Below are positions 57,182 through 64,000 of a DNA stretch of 64,000 nt, piece after piece. Source of the DNA: Luteococcus sp038433135 (GTDB lineage: Bacteria > Actinomycetota > Actinomycetes > Propionibacteriales > Propionibacteriaceae). The notes beneath the pieces are model-generated. The model did not search any database and was not told the DNA's origin. It saw only the letters and a program-made list of their open reading frames with translations. Both the position numbers and the translations under genes were made by a program. Position 1 is the stretch's first letter; each line of letters begins with the position of its first letter. Location of the stretch: NCBI RefSeq assembly GCF_038433135.1, contig NZ_JBCDMV010000020.1:62001-126000 (forward strand), given 5' to 3'.

Positions 57182-57202
57182 GTTGAGCACACCAGACTCA
57201 AC
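57182..57202 (-). promoter_or_regulatory. Second, weaker HAIR-like element
   Basis: GTTGAGT-N7-GCTCAAC on the minus strand matches 11 of 14 consensus positions and keeps the 7-base spacer. It is centred about 53 bases from the first element, five helical turns away. Confidence 0.6.
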
Positions 57203-57260
57203 CCCGACGGGCTGGCCAGTATTCCCGCCACAGCTGGTCGACTGCGCCGCCTGGCCCTCT

Positions 57261-57278
57261 GTTGTGGTCAGCCACAAC
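57261..57278. promoter_or_regulatory. Palindromic operator upstream of the VapB-like gene
   Basis: GTTGTGG-TCAG-CCACAAC is a perfect 7-bp inverted repeat in the -35 region, 23 bases before the -10 hexamer at 57302. Ribbon-helix-helix antitoxins commonly bind such sites to repress their own gene. Confidence 0.5.
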
Positions 57279-57301
57279 TTCAATTCGCGCAACCTCGCAC
57301 A

Positions 57302-57307
57302 TACCAT
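57302..57307 (+). promoter_or_regulatory. -10 hexamer TACCAT of the VapB-like gene
   Basis: TACCAT ends 6 bases before the ATG at 57314 with no ribosome binding site. Confidence 0.55.
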
Positions 57308-57313
57308 CGAATC

Positions 57314-57544
57314 ATGAGGACCACGCTCACCATCGACGACGACGTGCTGGAGGCGGTCCGTCAGCTTGCGGCCGACCAGCGTCGCACTCTGGGCGAGGTC
57401 ATCAGCGAGTTGGCTCGGCAGTCCTTGCACAGCATGCCCGAGCCACGGGAAGCGCGGATTCGCAACGGCTTCGCGGCCCTGGCAGGCAGCGGTCACACGA
57501 TCACGAGTTCCGATGTGTATCGCCTGCAAGAGCTTGATGAGTGA
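57314..57544 (+). CDS. VapB-like antitoxin (ribbon-helix-helix), no toxin partner seen
   Basis: A 76-residue protein. MRTTLTIDDDVLEAVRQLAA is the classical beta strand plus first helix of VapB-type ribbon-helix-helix antitoxins, followed by TLGEVISELARQSL as the second helix. The C-terminal half (RNGFAALAGSGHTITSSDVY) would bind a PIN-domain toxin. The expected VapC gene would overlap or follow the stop, but the sequence after 57544 lacks a PIN start and soon enters nadE on the other strand. It is therefore an orphan antitoxin or stand-alone repressor. It is divergent from clpB. Confidence 0.75.
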   Translation: MRTTLTIDDDVLEAVRQLAADQRRTLGEVISELARQSLHSMPEPREARIRNGFAALAGSGHTITSSDVYRLQELDE

Positions 57545-57563
57545 TTGCCGGGGATAGCCCGGC

Positions 57564-58385
57564 TCAGCGCCACCAGGTATCGCGGATGTCCACCGGGGTG
57601 GTGCGCTTGTGCCGACTGCGCAGCCACTTCTGTTCGATCCTCTCGGCCACCTCGTCGGGGATCTCGGAACCCTCCAGGTAAGCGTCGATGTCGTCGTAGC
57701 TGATGCCCAGCTCGTCCTCGTCGGTGCGCAGCGGCTTGCCGTCCAGCAGGTCCGCCGTGGGAACCTTGGCCCACAGCCGCTCCGGGGCTCCGAGGTGCTG
57801 CAGCAGTTGGCGGTTCTGCCCCTTGTCCAGGGTGAACAGCGGCAGGATGTCCGCACCGCCGTCGCCGAACTTGGTGAAGAAGCCGGTGGTGGACTCGGCG
57901 CCGTGGTCGGTGCCGATCACGAGCAGGTTGCGCTCACCCGCAATGGCGTACTGCGCCACCATGCGCATCCGGGCCTTCACATTGCCCTTGTTGAAGTCAC
58001 TGATCTGCATGCCGGTGCCCTCTTCGAAGGCGGCCTCCATGCCGTCGGTGGCGGGCTTGATGTTGAGGGTCACCTCAGTGCTGGCGGCCACCCAGTCCAT
58101 CGCGGCGGCGGCGTCGGCCTCATCGGCCTGCACCCCGTGTGGCAGGCGCACCGCGACGAAGTCCGCCTCGACGCCCTCGGCGCGCAGCTTGTCTACGGCC
58201 ATCTGCGCCAGCCGGCCGGCCAGCGTCGAGTCGATGCCACCGGAGATACCCAGGACGAAACCCTTGGTTCCGGTGGCCTTGAGGTAGTCGCACAGGAACT
58301 GGACGCGACGCTCCACCTCCTCGGCGGGGTCGATGGCGGGCTTGACGCCCATCTCCTCGATGATGACCTTCTGCAGTTCACGCAT
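57564..58385 (-). CDS. nadE: Ammonia-dependent NAD+ synthetase
   Basis: Makes NAD+ from deamido-NAD+, ATP and ammonia. The 273-residue length is that of the single-domain NH3-dependent form, without a glutaminase domain. The ATP pyrophosphatase loop is LGISGGIDSTLAG, and LVIGTDHGAESTTGFFTKFG in overlapping view is the second NadE signature. ATG at 58385 has TAGGCT 6 bases upstream and no ribosome binding site. It converges on the VapB-like gene. Confidence 0.95.
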   Translation of the reverse strand: MRELQKVIIEEMGVKPAIDPAEEVERRVQFLCDYLKATGTKGFVLGISGGIDSTLAGRLAQMAVDKLRAEGVEADFVAVRLPHGVQADEADAAAAMDWVAASTEVTLNIKPATDGMEAAFEEGTGMQISDFNKGNVKARMRMVAQYAIAGERNLLVIGTDHGAESTTGFFTKFGDGGADILPLFTLDKGQNRQLLQHLGAPERLWAKVPTADLLDGKPLRTDEDELGISYDDIDAYLEGSEIPDEVAERIEQKWLRSRHKRTTPVDIRDTWWR

Positions 58386-58391
58386 GACCCC

Positions 58392-58397
58392 AGCCTA
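58392..58397 (-). promoter_or_regulatory. -10 hexamer TAGGCT for leaderless nadE
   Basis: TAGGCT on the minus strand with a 6-base gap to the nadE ATG at 58385, just after the kinase gene stop. Confidence 0.55.
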
Positions 58398-58402
58398 GAT
58401 GC

Positions 58403-59314
58403 TCAGACGGCGGCCAGCGGCAGCTCGACGGTGATCCGCAGCCGGTCCTGCTCCGCCCGGGCCTGCACCCGACCACCCATCTGGCGCACCAGCTCCTGCA
58501 CGATCGACAGCCCCAGTCCGGCGTGGGCGCCGGTGCGGGCCGGATCCGCCCGGTAGAAGCGTTCGAAGAGTCGCTCCGCGTCGGCCGGGGCCAGTCCCGG
58601 CGCGTCGTTGGTGACGCGCAGCACGGCCTGGTCGTCCTCGCGGGAGAGGCTCACCTCGACGTCGCCACCACCGTGCGCCAGGGCATTGGCGACGAGGTTG
58701 CGGACCACGCGCCCCAGCGCCGTCGCCTCCGCGCGAACCACCAGTGGCTCGGCGGGCACGAGGACCGTCGGCTCGATCCCCTTGGCCTCGAAGGCGACGT
58801 AGAAGCCCAGCAGCGCCTCGGTGACCACCTCGGTGGCATCCACCGGCCCGAGCTCCAGTTCCCGGACGCCGGCGTCCAGCACGCTGAGCTCGAAGAAGTC
58901 GTCCACCAGCCGTCCAAGATCATCGACGCGCTCCAGGACGGTCTGCAAGCGCCGCGGCGAGGTGTCCGCCGAGGCGCCGTCGCGCTGGACCAGCTGCAGG
59001 TAGCCACGCACCGCGATCAGCGGGGTCTTGAGGTCATGGGAGATGTCCGCGATCTCACGGCGCAGCCGGATCTCACGCGCGGCGGTGGCAATCCCATTGC
59101 TGCGCAAGGCGTCGAGCGAGGTGTCCAGCTCGGCCACCAGGTGCTCCAGCTCGTCGTCGCGCACCACCAGCGCCAGGGGCTCCTGGGAACCCTGCTCCCG
59201 GTGCCGCGCCAGCTGGAGCCGCACGTCGGCGATCTCCCTGTGCAGCCCGCGGACGCGCATGACGGACCAGACCGCGACGGCCGCCCCCACCGCGGCCACG
59301 ATCCAGCCCGTCAT
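58403..59314 (-). CDS. Sensor histidine kinase of an ABC-transporter locus
   Basis: A 303-residue kinase with a short N-terminal membrane anchor (about residues 4-19) and almost no extracytoplasmic part, as in sensors that take their signal within the membrane or from a partner transporter. HisKA contains ADISHDLKTPLIAV with phospho-accepting His93. The HATPase domain has N-box NLVANALAHGG and a G2 motif HAGLGLSIVQEL. It is the last gene of the run: response regulator, ATPase, permease, kinase. The arrangement suggests sensing of an antimicrobial peptide or envelope stress through the transporter. Confidence 0.88.
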   Translation of the reverse strand: MTGWIVAAVGAAVAVWSVMRVRGLHREIADVRLQLARHREQGSQEPLALVVRDDELEHLVAELDTSLDALRSNGIATAAREIRLRREIADISHDLKTPLIAVRGYLQLVQRDGASADTSPRRLQTVLERVDDLGRLVDDFFELSVLDAGVRELELGPVDATEVVTEALLGFYVAFEAKGIEPTVLVPAEPLVVRAEATALGRVVRNLVANALAHGGGDVEVSLSREDDQAVLRVTNDAPGLAPADAERLFERFYRADPARTGAHAGLGLSIVQELVRQMGGRVQARAEQDRLRITVELPLAAV

Positions 59315-59330
59315 GACGCCAGTCTTGCAG

Positions 59331-60170
59331 TCAGCTCAGCTCACGATGGCGAAGCCACGCGATGCTGGCCGCGAGGAGCACCACCGTGCCCACCGCGAAC
59401 ATCAACCAGGTGTGCCCCACGATCTGCGTCTCGGCCCACGCGCGGGAGACCCGGTTGAGGTGCCAGACGGGGCTGGCCCCCAGCAGCAGCTCCGCCCAAC
59501 GCGACGGGTGGGCCCGCGCGACGGCGCCGAGGATCGGGGCCGCAAGGACCAGCACGACGAGCAGCACCATGCTCGCCACGCGGGAACGGGTGACCAGGGT
59601 CACCAGGCTGACCAGCAACATCAACACCAGCTGGGGCAGGAAGAGCAACAGGCAGTGCCAGGCCCACCGGCCCAGTTGGTCACCGGTCAGCGAGACATCC
59701 TCCCGGACCAGGACCAGCGCGAGGGTGATCGCATTGTGCAGCGCCCACAGCAGCCCCGTCACAATGACGGCGAGCAGGACCTTGGACAGGTAGAGGCGGG
59801 TCTGGGACAGCCCCTGGGCGACGTTGATCTTGGTGATGCCGTTCTGGTCGTCGGCCGAGGTGATCATCATCCCGGTGATCGCGATGGCGAACATCGTCGC
59901 CGCGGTGAAGCAGGTGGCCGAGTAGAAGAGTTCCCAGAACTGGGGGTGGGCCGGGTCCGCGTAGTAGAAGCCGACGAAGCCGTCGATCAGCTCGACGCCG
60001 TCCTTGGTCTGGCCGATCGAGCCTCCGAAGGCGAACGAGGTGCTGCTGTGGTCGGCGAAGTTGAACAGGCAGAACAGGCCGATCACGACGCAGAAGACCA
60101 CACCGATGGTCCTGGCGAAGCGCGACCGCAGGAAGCGGTAGGCGTCGGCACGAAGCATGTTGGCGAACAT
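59331..60170 (-). CDS. ABC-2 type transporter permease
   Basis: A 279-residue membrane protein with about six hydrophobic helices. The first (TIGVVFCVVIGLFCLF) is followed by an extracytoplasmic loop of about 50 residues, as in BcrB/LanE-like immunity permeases. MFANMLRADAYRFLRSRFAR is the cytosolic N-terminus typical of ABC-2 exporters. ATG at 60170 starts one base after the ATPase stop codon, so the two are coupled. The substrate is unknown; an export or detoxification role is likely from the partner ATPase. Confidence 0.85.
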   Translation of the reverse strand: MFANMLRADAYRFLRSRFARTIGVVFCVVIGLFCLFNFADHSSTSFAFGGSIGQTKDGVELIDGFVGFYYADPAHPQFWELFYSATCFTAATMFAIAITGMMITSADDQNGITKINVAQGLSQTRLYLSKVLLAVIVTGLLWALHNAITLALVLVREDVSLTGDQLGRWAWHCLLLFLPQLVLMLLVSLVTLVTRSRVASMVLLVVLVLAAPILGAVARAHPSRWAELLLGASPVWHLNRVSRAWAETQIVGHTWLMFAVGTVVLLAASIAWLRHRELS

Positions 60171-60171
60171 G

Positions 60172-61083
60172 TCAGGCTCCCTTGACGAGGTCGGTGAAGT
60201 ACTCCTCCAGCGAAGCGCCACGCACCTCGAGGGCACTGACCTCGACGCCGGCGCCCACCAGGGCGGAGTTGATCTTGGCGGATGCCTCCAGATGGCTGGT
60301 CAGTTGCAGGCCTTGGCCGTCGGTCAGCCGGTAGTTCCGGATGCCCAGCTGCTCCTCCAGCACGGTGGCGGCGCGGGGGGCATCGTCGACGCGGATCCGC
60401 AGCGTGCGCTGGCACTGCTCGTGCAGCTCGCCGGCGGTGAGCTGGCGCACCAGGCGGCCGTGGTGGATGAAGCCGTAGCGGGTGGCGAACAGGTCCAGCT
60501 CCGCCAGCAGGTGCGAGGAGATCAGGATGGTGGTGCCGTCCTCGTGGGCGCGGCGCACCAGGTCCTCCCGGACCCGCGTCATCCAGGTGGGGTCCAGACC
60601 GTTGACCGGCTCGTCGAGGATGAGCAGCTCAGGGCGGCCCAGCAGGGCGACGGCCAACCCGAGCCGCTGCCGCATGCCCAGACTGAACTTCCCCGCCGGC
60701 TTCTTGCCGGTGTCGGTCAGGCCGACGACCTCCAGGGCCTCGTCCGTCCAGTGCTTTCCGGCCAACCCGCGCTGGACCCGCAGCGCCTCCAGGTTCTGCC
60801 GGGCCGTCAGGTCCAGGCTCAGGGCCGGCGCCTCGATCAGCGCGCCGATCCGGGAACGTTGCGCCACCACCGAGGCACCCGTCGCCCCGAAGAGCTCCAT
60901 CGTGCCCGCCGTCGGGCGGGCCAGACCGGTGAGCAGCCGGATCAGCGTGGTCTTGCCCGCACCGTTCTGCCCCACCAGGCCGTAGATCTCGCCACGCGGA
61001 AGCTCGATCCCCACCTCGTCCAGGGCCTTGACCTTGCCGTAGCTCTTGGTCAGTCGCTGGGTTCTCACCACCATCTCGTCCAT
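60172..61083 (-). CDS. ABC transporter ATP-binding protein (BcrA-like)
   Basis: A 303-residue exporter ATPase. Walker A is GQNGAGKTT, the signature is FSLGMRQRLGLAVAL, Walker B is LLILDEPVNGLDP, and the switch His is in LISSHLLAEL. The N-terminus TQRLTKSYGKVKALDEV and the 80-residue C-terminal extension are as in bacitracin and lantibiotic immunity ATPases (BcrA/LanF type). ATG at 61083 is chosen among three nearby starts because GGGTGGGGG lies just upstream. It is linked with the permease, kinase and response regulator genes. Confidence 0.87.
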   Translation of the reverse strand: MDEMVVRTQRLTKSYGKVKALDEVGIELPRGEIYGLVGQNGAGKTTLIRLLTGLARPTAGTMELFGATGASVVAQRSRIGALIEAPALSLDLTARQNLEALRVQRGLAGKHWTDEALEVVGLTDTGKKPAGKFSLGMRQRLGLAVALLGRPELLILDEPVNGLDPTWMTRVREDLVRRAHEDGTTILISSHLLAELDLFATRYGFIHHGRLVRQLTAGELHEQCQRTLRIRVDDAPRAATVLEEQLGIRNYRLTDGQGLQLTSHLEASAKINSALVGAGVEVSALEVRGASLEEYFTDLVKGA

Positions 61084-61141
61084 GACCCCCACCCTCTCGG
61101 ACGGGGGTCAAGAATCTGTGAAGACGGCTGTCAAGACTTCG

Positions 61142-61342
61142 TCAAGACCGCAGGATGCTGGTCATCTTCTTGCCGCGCGCCACCTCGTCGACCAGTTTGT
61201 CCAGCCAGCGGATCTGCTGCATCAGCGGGTCCTCGATCTCCTCCACCCGCATCCCGCAGATCACGCCCGTGATCAGCGGGGCGTTCGGGTTCATGGCCGG
61301 CGCCTGGGCAAAGAACTGCTCCAGGGTGCGCTCGTCGTCGAT
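61142..61342 (-). pseudogene. C-terminal remnant of a DUF2200 gene
   Basis: An open stretch of 66 codons reads IDDERTLEQFFAQAP, then NPNAPLITGVICGMRVEEIE, then DPLMQQIRWLDKLVDEVARG and TSILRS before a stop. This is the C-terminal half of DUF2200 proteins, which are about 115-120 residues long. The N-terminal half is missing: upstream in the same frame there are 12 unrelated codons and then the stop codon of the response regulator gene. No proper start codon or ribosome binding site is present. It is a gene remnant left between the regulator and ATPase genes. Confidence 0.75.
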
Positions 61343-61378
61343 GGCAGACCTGCAGCGCGTCGGGCCATGCGGGCGAGC

Positions 61379-62080
61379 CTACTGCTCGCGCAGGGTGTAG
61401 CCGATCCCCCAGACGGTCTTGATCGGATCACACTCGGCAGCGTCCCTGATCTTGCGTCGCAGGTTGTGCATGTGGGCATTGACGGTGCGCTCGTCGTAGC
61501 CCATCTCCTCGCCCCAGACCTGGGCATAGAGCCGGGCCTTGGCGTGCACGATCCGTGGGTCGCGAATCAGCATGGTCAACAGCCCGAACTCGGTGGCGGT
61601 CAGGGTCAGCTCCTGCCCGGCGACGCTGGCCCGATGCGCCGTCTCGTCCAGTTCAAGATCACCGTACTGGTGCACGGTGCGGGGACTGGCCGGCCCCGCC
61701 GAGCGGCGCAGCGCCGCCTCGCAGCGGGCCACCACCTCGTCGATGTCGAAGGGCTTCGTGACGTAGTCATCAGCGCCAAGGTTCAGCAAGTCGATCTTGG
61801 TCCGGGTGGTCTCCCGGGCGGAGACGATGATCACCGGCACCCGACTCTCCAGGCGAATGGCCCGCAACACCTCGTCGCCGCTCTTGAAGGGCAGCATCAG
61901 ATCCAGCAAGATCAGGTCCGGCTGTTCGGCATGCGCCAGCCGGATGCCGTCGGGGCCGGTGAAGGCCTGAACGACGTGCATCCCCCGCTCCATGAGGATC
62001 TCCGCGAGCAGGTTGCTGGCCTGCCGGTCGTCCTCGACGACGAGCACGGTGGGCCCGGCTGGAGTGGTGGCTGTCTGCAC
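61379..62080 (-). CDS. Response regulator, OmpR/PhoB family, of the ABC-transporter locus
   Basis: A 233-residue regulator. The receiver has E16/D17/D18-type acidic residues in VLVVEDD, phospho-acceptor Asp60 in ILLDLMLPF, and Lys109 in YVTKPFD. The winged-helix output domain ends TVWGIGYTLREQ. The GTG at 62080 follows CATGAT at 6 bases, the leaderless pattern; the long upstream extension in frame has no support. It probably controls the ABC exporter and kinase genes downstream and is the partner of the kinase at 58403. Confidence 0.88.
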   Translation of the reverse strand: MQTATTPAGPTVLVVEDDRQASNLLAEILMERGMHVVQAFTGPDGIRLAHAEQPDLILLDLMLPFKSGDEVLRAIRLESRVPVIIVSARETTRTKIDLLNLGADDYVTKPFDIDEVVARCEAALRRSAGPASPRTVHQYGDLELDETAHRASVAGQELTLTATEFGLLTMLIRDPRIVHAKARLYAQVWGEEMGYDERTVNAHMHNLRRKIRDAAECDPIKTVWGIGYTLREQ

Positions 62081-62086
62081 CCTCCC

Positions 62087-62092
62087 ATCATG
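62087..62092 (-). promoter_or_regulatory. -10 hexamer CATGAT for the response regulator gene
   Basis: CATGAT on the minus strand (one change from TATGAT) lies 6 bases before the GTG at 62080. Confidence 0.45.
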
Positions 62093-62180
62093 CCCGCCCG
62101 GGCCGGTCCAGCTGGCGGCTGGCTCGCGGACGGCACGGCGGCGGGAGCAGAATGACCCACAGCCCACCTCCCGGAGAACC

Positions 62181-63578
62181 ATGCTCGACTTCCTGACCAC
62201 CCAACCGCTGCTGACCCTGATGCTGGTGCTGTCCACCGGCGCCCTGTTGGGCCAGATCAAGTTCGGCCCGCTGCGCTTCGGAGCAGCAGGCGCCCTGTTC
62301 ATGGGGCTGGTGATCGGCGCCTTCGACGCCCGGCTGGGCAGCGCCCCGGGAATGGGGCTGGTGAAGAGCCTGGGCGTGGTGCTGTTCTGCTACACCGTGG
62401 GGCTGGCGGCCGGTTCCACCTTCGTCTCTGACCTGCGACGGCAGTGGTCCCTGATGCTCGCCGGGGTGCTGGGGCTGGGGGCCATGGCCGGCGTCGCCGC
62501 CGTGCTGGGCGGCCTGCTGGGTCTCAGCCCGGGGCACGTTGCGGGAGCCTATGCCGGCGTGCTGACCTCCCCGGCGATCGACGCCGCAATCATCGCCACC
62601 CATGGTTCCGGTGACACCCTGGTGGGTTACGCCCTGGCCTATCCCACCGGCGTCGTGCTGGGGATGATCTTGGTGGCGTTGGTGGTGGAGCGGCGCTGGC
62701 CGGGCACCCGGGACAACCGCTCGCTGGCCGAGGCCGGGATCGTCGCCGTCACCGCCCATGTGAAGCGCGAGGCGGAGCTGTGGGACGTGCCCGGCTTCCG
62801 CGACCAGACGGTGAAATTCTCCTATCTGGAGCGCGACGGTGACATCCGGGTGGCGCGCGGGCTGGGGCCGCTGCTGCCCGACGACCGAGTGCTGGTGATC
62901 GGCTCGCCGGACGACGTCGAGGCCGCCATTGGCTATCTGGGCCACCCGAGCGAGGGCGGCGACCTCACGCACCAACGTCGAGATGTCGACTTTCGACGCT
63001 TCCTGGTCAGTTCCCCCGCGGTCGTCGGCCACAGCATCGGTCAGCTGAATTTCCAGGGTCATCTGCACGGGGTGATCACCCGGGTTCGCCGCGGCGACCT
63101 GGACATGCTGGCCCGCGACGATCTAGTGCTGCAGCCCGGGGACCGGGTGCTGGCCGTCGTCCCGCGCGAGCAGTTGGAGGACGCCGTGGACTTCTTCGGC
63201 GACTCCGAGCGCCGCGTCAGCCAGGTGGATGCGCTGACCATGGGCCTGGGGATCAGCCTGGGTCTGCTGGCCGGTGCGCTGGTGCTGCCGCTGCCCGGTG
63301 GGCTGCGCTTCAGCCTGGGCGCCGCCGCCGGGCCGCTGGTGGTGGGGATGGCACTGGGCGCCGTCCACCGCACCGGGCCCTTCCGTTGGGACCTGCCGGG
63401 TGCGGTGAACGCGACGCTGCGCCAGCTCGGGTTGATGATCTTCCTGGCCGCCGTGGGGCTGGCGTCGGGGCCCGCCTTCGTCTCCCAGGCCTTCACCCTG
63501 ACCGGGGCCAAGGTGATTCTGGTCAGTGGCCTCAGCCTGCTGCTGGGTGGCGCAATCCTGCTGGCCGGGGCCGGCTGA
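62181..63578 (+). CDS. AspT/YbjL-type membrane antiporter, frameshifted near the 3' end
   Basis: A 465-residue open frame of the aspartate:alanine exchanger-like family. It has a first membrane block (about five helices, including AYAGVLTSPAIDAAIIAT, the conserved inner repeat), a cytosolic part with TrkA-C-like domains (GLGPLLPDDRVLVIGSPDDV, LVLQPGDRVLAVVPREQLED) and the start of the second membrane block. The expected C-terminus of the family (TGGFAGFVGQPAILAFAN onward) is encoded in another frame just after this stop. ATG at 62181 has CCGGAGAACC upstream. The break would remove the last helices, so the product is probably inactive unless the shift is a sequencing error or is suppressed. 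Confidence 0.75.
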   Translation: MLDFLTTQPLLTLMLVLSTGALLGQIKFGPLRFGAAGALFMGLVIGAFDARLGSAPGMGLVKSLGVVLFCYTVGLAAGSTFVSDLRRQWSLMLAGVLGLGAMAGVAAVLGGLLGLSPGHVAGAYAGVLTSPAIDAAIIATHGSGDTLVGYALAYPTGVVLGMILVALVVERRWPGTRDNRSLAEAGIVAVTAHVKREAELWDVPGFRDQTVKFSYLERDGDIRVARGLGPLLPDDRVLVIGSPDDVEAAIGYLGHPSEGGDLTHQRRDVDFRRFLVSSPAVVGHSIGQLNFQGHLHGVITRVRRGDLDMLARDDLVLQPGDRVLAVVPREQLEDAVDFFGDSERRVSQVDALTMGLGISLGLLAGALVLPLPGGLRFSLGAAAGPLVVGMALGAVHRTGPFRWDLPGAVNATLRQLGLMIFLAAVGLASGPAFVSQAFTLTGAKVILVSGLSLLLGGAILLAGAG

Positions 63579-63754
63579 TCGGGCTCTCGGCCCAGCGCGC
63601 CACGGGCGGTTTCGCCGGCTTCGTCGGGCAGCCCGCCATCTTGGCCTTCGCCAACTCCAAGGTCAATGACGAGCGGATCGAGAGTGCCTATGGCGCCCTG
63701 TTCGCGCTGGGGACCATCGTGAAGATCCTGCTGGTGCAGGTGATTGCCCGCTGA
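63579..63754 (+). pseudogene. Displaced C-terminus of the AspT/YbjL-type antiporter
   Basis: Read one base back from the frame before it, the sequence gives RLIGLSAQRATGGFAGFVGQ (entering from upstream), then PAILAFANSKVNDERIESAY and GALFALGTIVKILLVQVIAR before a stop. This is the usual end of AspT/YbjL proteins, so a single-base change near 63560-63575 split the gene. The break lies in the G/C-rich run GGCCGGGGCCGGC. Confidence 0.75.
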
Positions 63755-63764
63755 AGCCCATCGG

Positions 63765-64000
63765 TCAGTTCGCCAGGCTGGGGTCCCTCTGGACGACGGT
63801 CTCGATGTCCTCGCGAGTCGGCGCATGGGCCCCGGCGCGGCTGACGGTCAGGCCCGAGGTGACCACGGCCCGGTGCAGCGCGGGCTGCACCTCATTCCAG
63901 CCGGCATCGGCCAGTCGCCCTGCCGCCTCGCGGGAGCCCAGCAGCCCGGCGTCGAGCAGGCCGGAGAGCAGACCACCCATGAAGGAATCGCCCGCGCCGA
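63765..64000 (-). CDS. PfkB-family sugar kinase, C-terminal end (5' part outside window)
   Basis: The last 77 residues or so of a ribokinase/fructokinase-like enzyme. The frame is open to the window end and includes GAGDSFMGGLL, the PfkB signature with the catalytic Asp base and anion hole. The tail has the usual helix and ASG-like ATP-binding segment (VVTSGLTVSRAGAHAPTRED). The sugar specificity cannot be judged from this part. It converges on the antiporter gene with 10 bases between stop codons. Confidence 0.85.
   Translation of the reverse strand, partial: GAGDSFMGGLLSGLLDAGLLGSREAAGRLADAGWNEVQPALHRAVVTSGLTVSRAGAHAPTREDIETVVQRDPSLAN

Noticed and set aside
57545..57600. VapC toxin start overlapping the VapB-like gene
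   Set aside because: The GTG at the overlap gives VIAGDSPAQ, which is not a PIN-domain start (no conserved early Asp after a hydrophobic strand), and the frame runs into nadE.

Overview
The window is high-GC actinobacterial DNA, almost certainly from the Propionibacteriaceae. The strongest marker is a complete methylmalonyl-CoA:pyruvate carboxytransferase (transcarboxylase) operon with 5S, 12S and biotinyl 1.3S subunits (17013-20751), the key enzyme of propionic fermentation in that family. Other actinobacterial traits are the senX3-regX3/phoU/gpmA cluster, carD-ispD-ispF, a HAIR-type operator before clpB, a class E sortase, and many start codons placed 6-7 bases after a -10 hexamer, as expected for leaderless mRNAs.

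Layout. 1-7290: 3' part of glyA, a DUF2207 membrane protein, a VanZ-like protein, a neutral zinc metallopeptidase, and the carD-ispD-ispF operon. 7535-12598: a lipoprotein, the phosphate-responsive regX3/senX3 pair with divergent phoU, gpmA and a short-chain dehydrogenase; GC-rich interspersed repeats lie around gpmA. 12612-16546: an ABC importer operon (binding lipoprotein, two permeases, ATPase) of unknown substrate. 17013-20751: transcarboxylase operon with an extra 82-aa protein. 20922-27457: a zinc-ribbon-like small protein, class II aldolase, a small membrane protein, a GntR/UTRA regulator, a SpoU-type methyltransferase, a DedA protein, an AbiEi-like/nuclease fusion enclosed by two palindromic repeats, and LemA. 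27575-28114: pyrE.

28119-53463 is the outstanding region: one minus-strand operon of three translationally coupled genes, namely a giant secreted protein of about 8,064 residues, a lipoprotein and a class E sortase. The giant protein has a signal peptide, a roughly 350-residue N-terminal domain, 65 tandem DUF11-like modules by my count, a Pro/Thr/Glu stalk and a VANTG sorting signal. Every module keeps a Lys, an Asp and an Asn placed as in domains that form intramolecular isopeptide bonds, and 14 of the last 16 modules carry an EF-hand-like calcium loop. The locus looks like a self-contained system for building and anchoring a very long, chemically locked cell-wall fibre.

53697-64000: a spermidine-synthase-like protein, clpB with two HAIR-like operators, an orphan VapB-like antitoxin gene, nadE, a two-component/ABC-transporter operon that encloses a DUF2200 gene remnant, an AspT/YbjL-type transporter broken by a frameshift, and the 3' end of a PfkB-family sugar kinase. 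No rRNA, tRNA, CRISPR array or transposase was found. The very long open frames antisense to the giant gene and to other genes are codon-usage artefacts and were left out.
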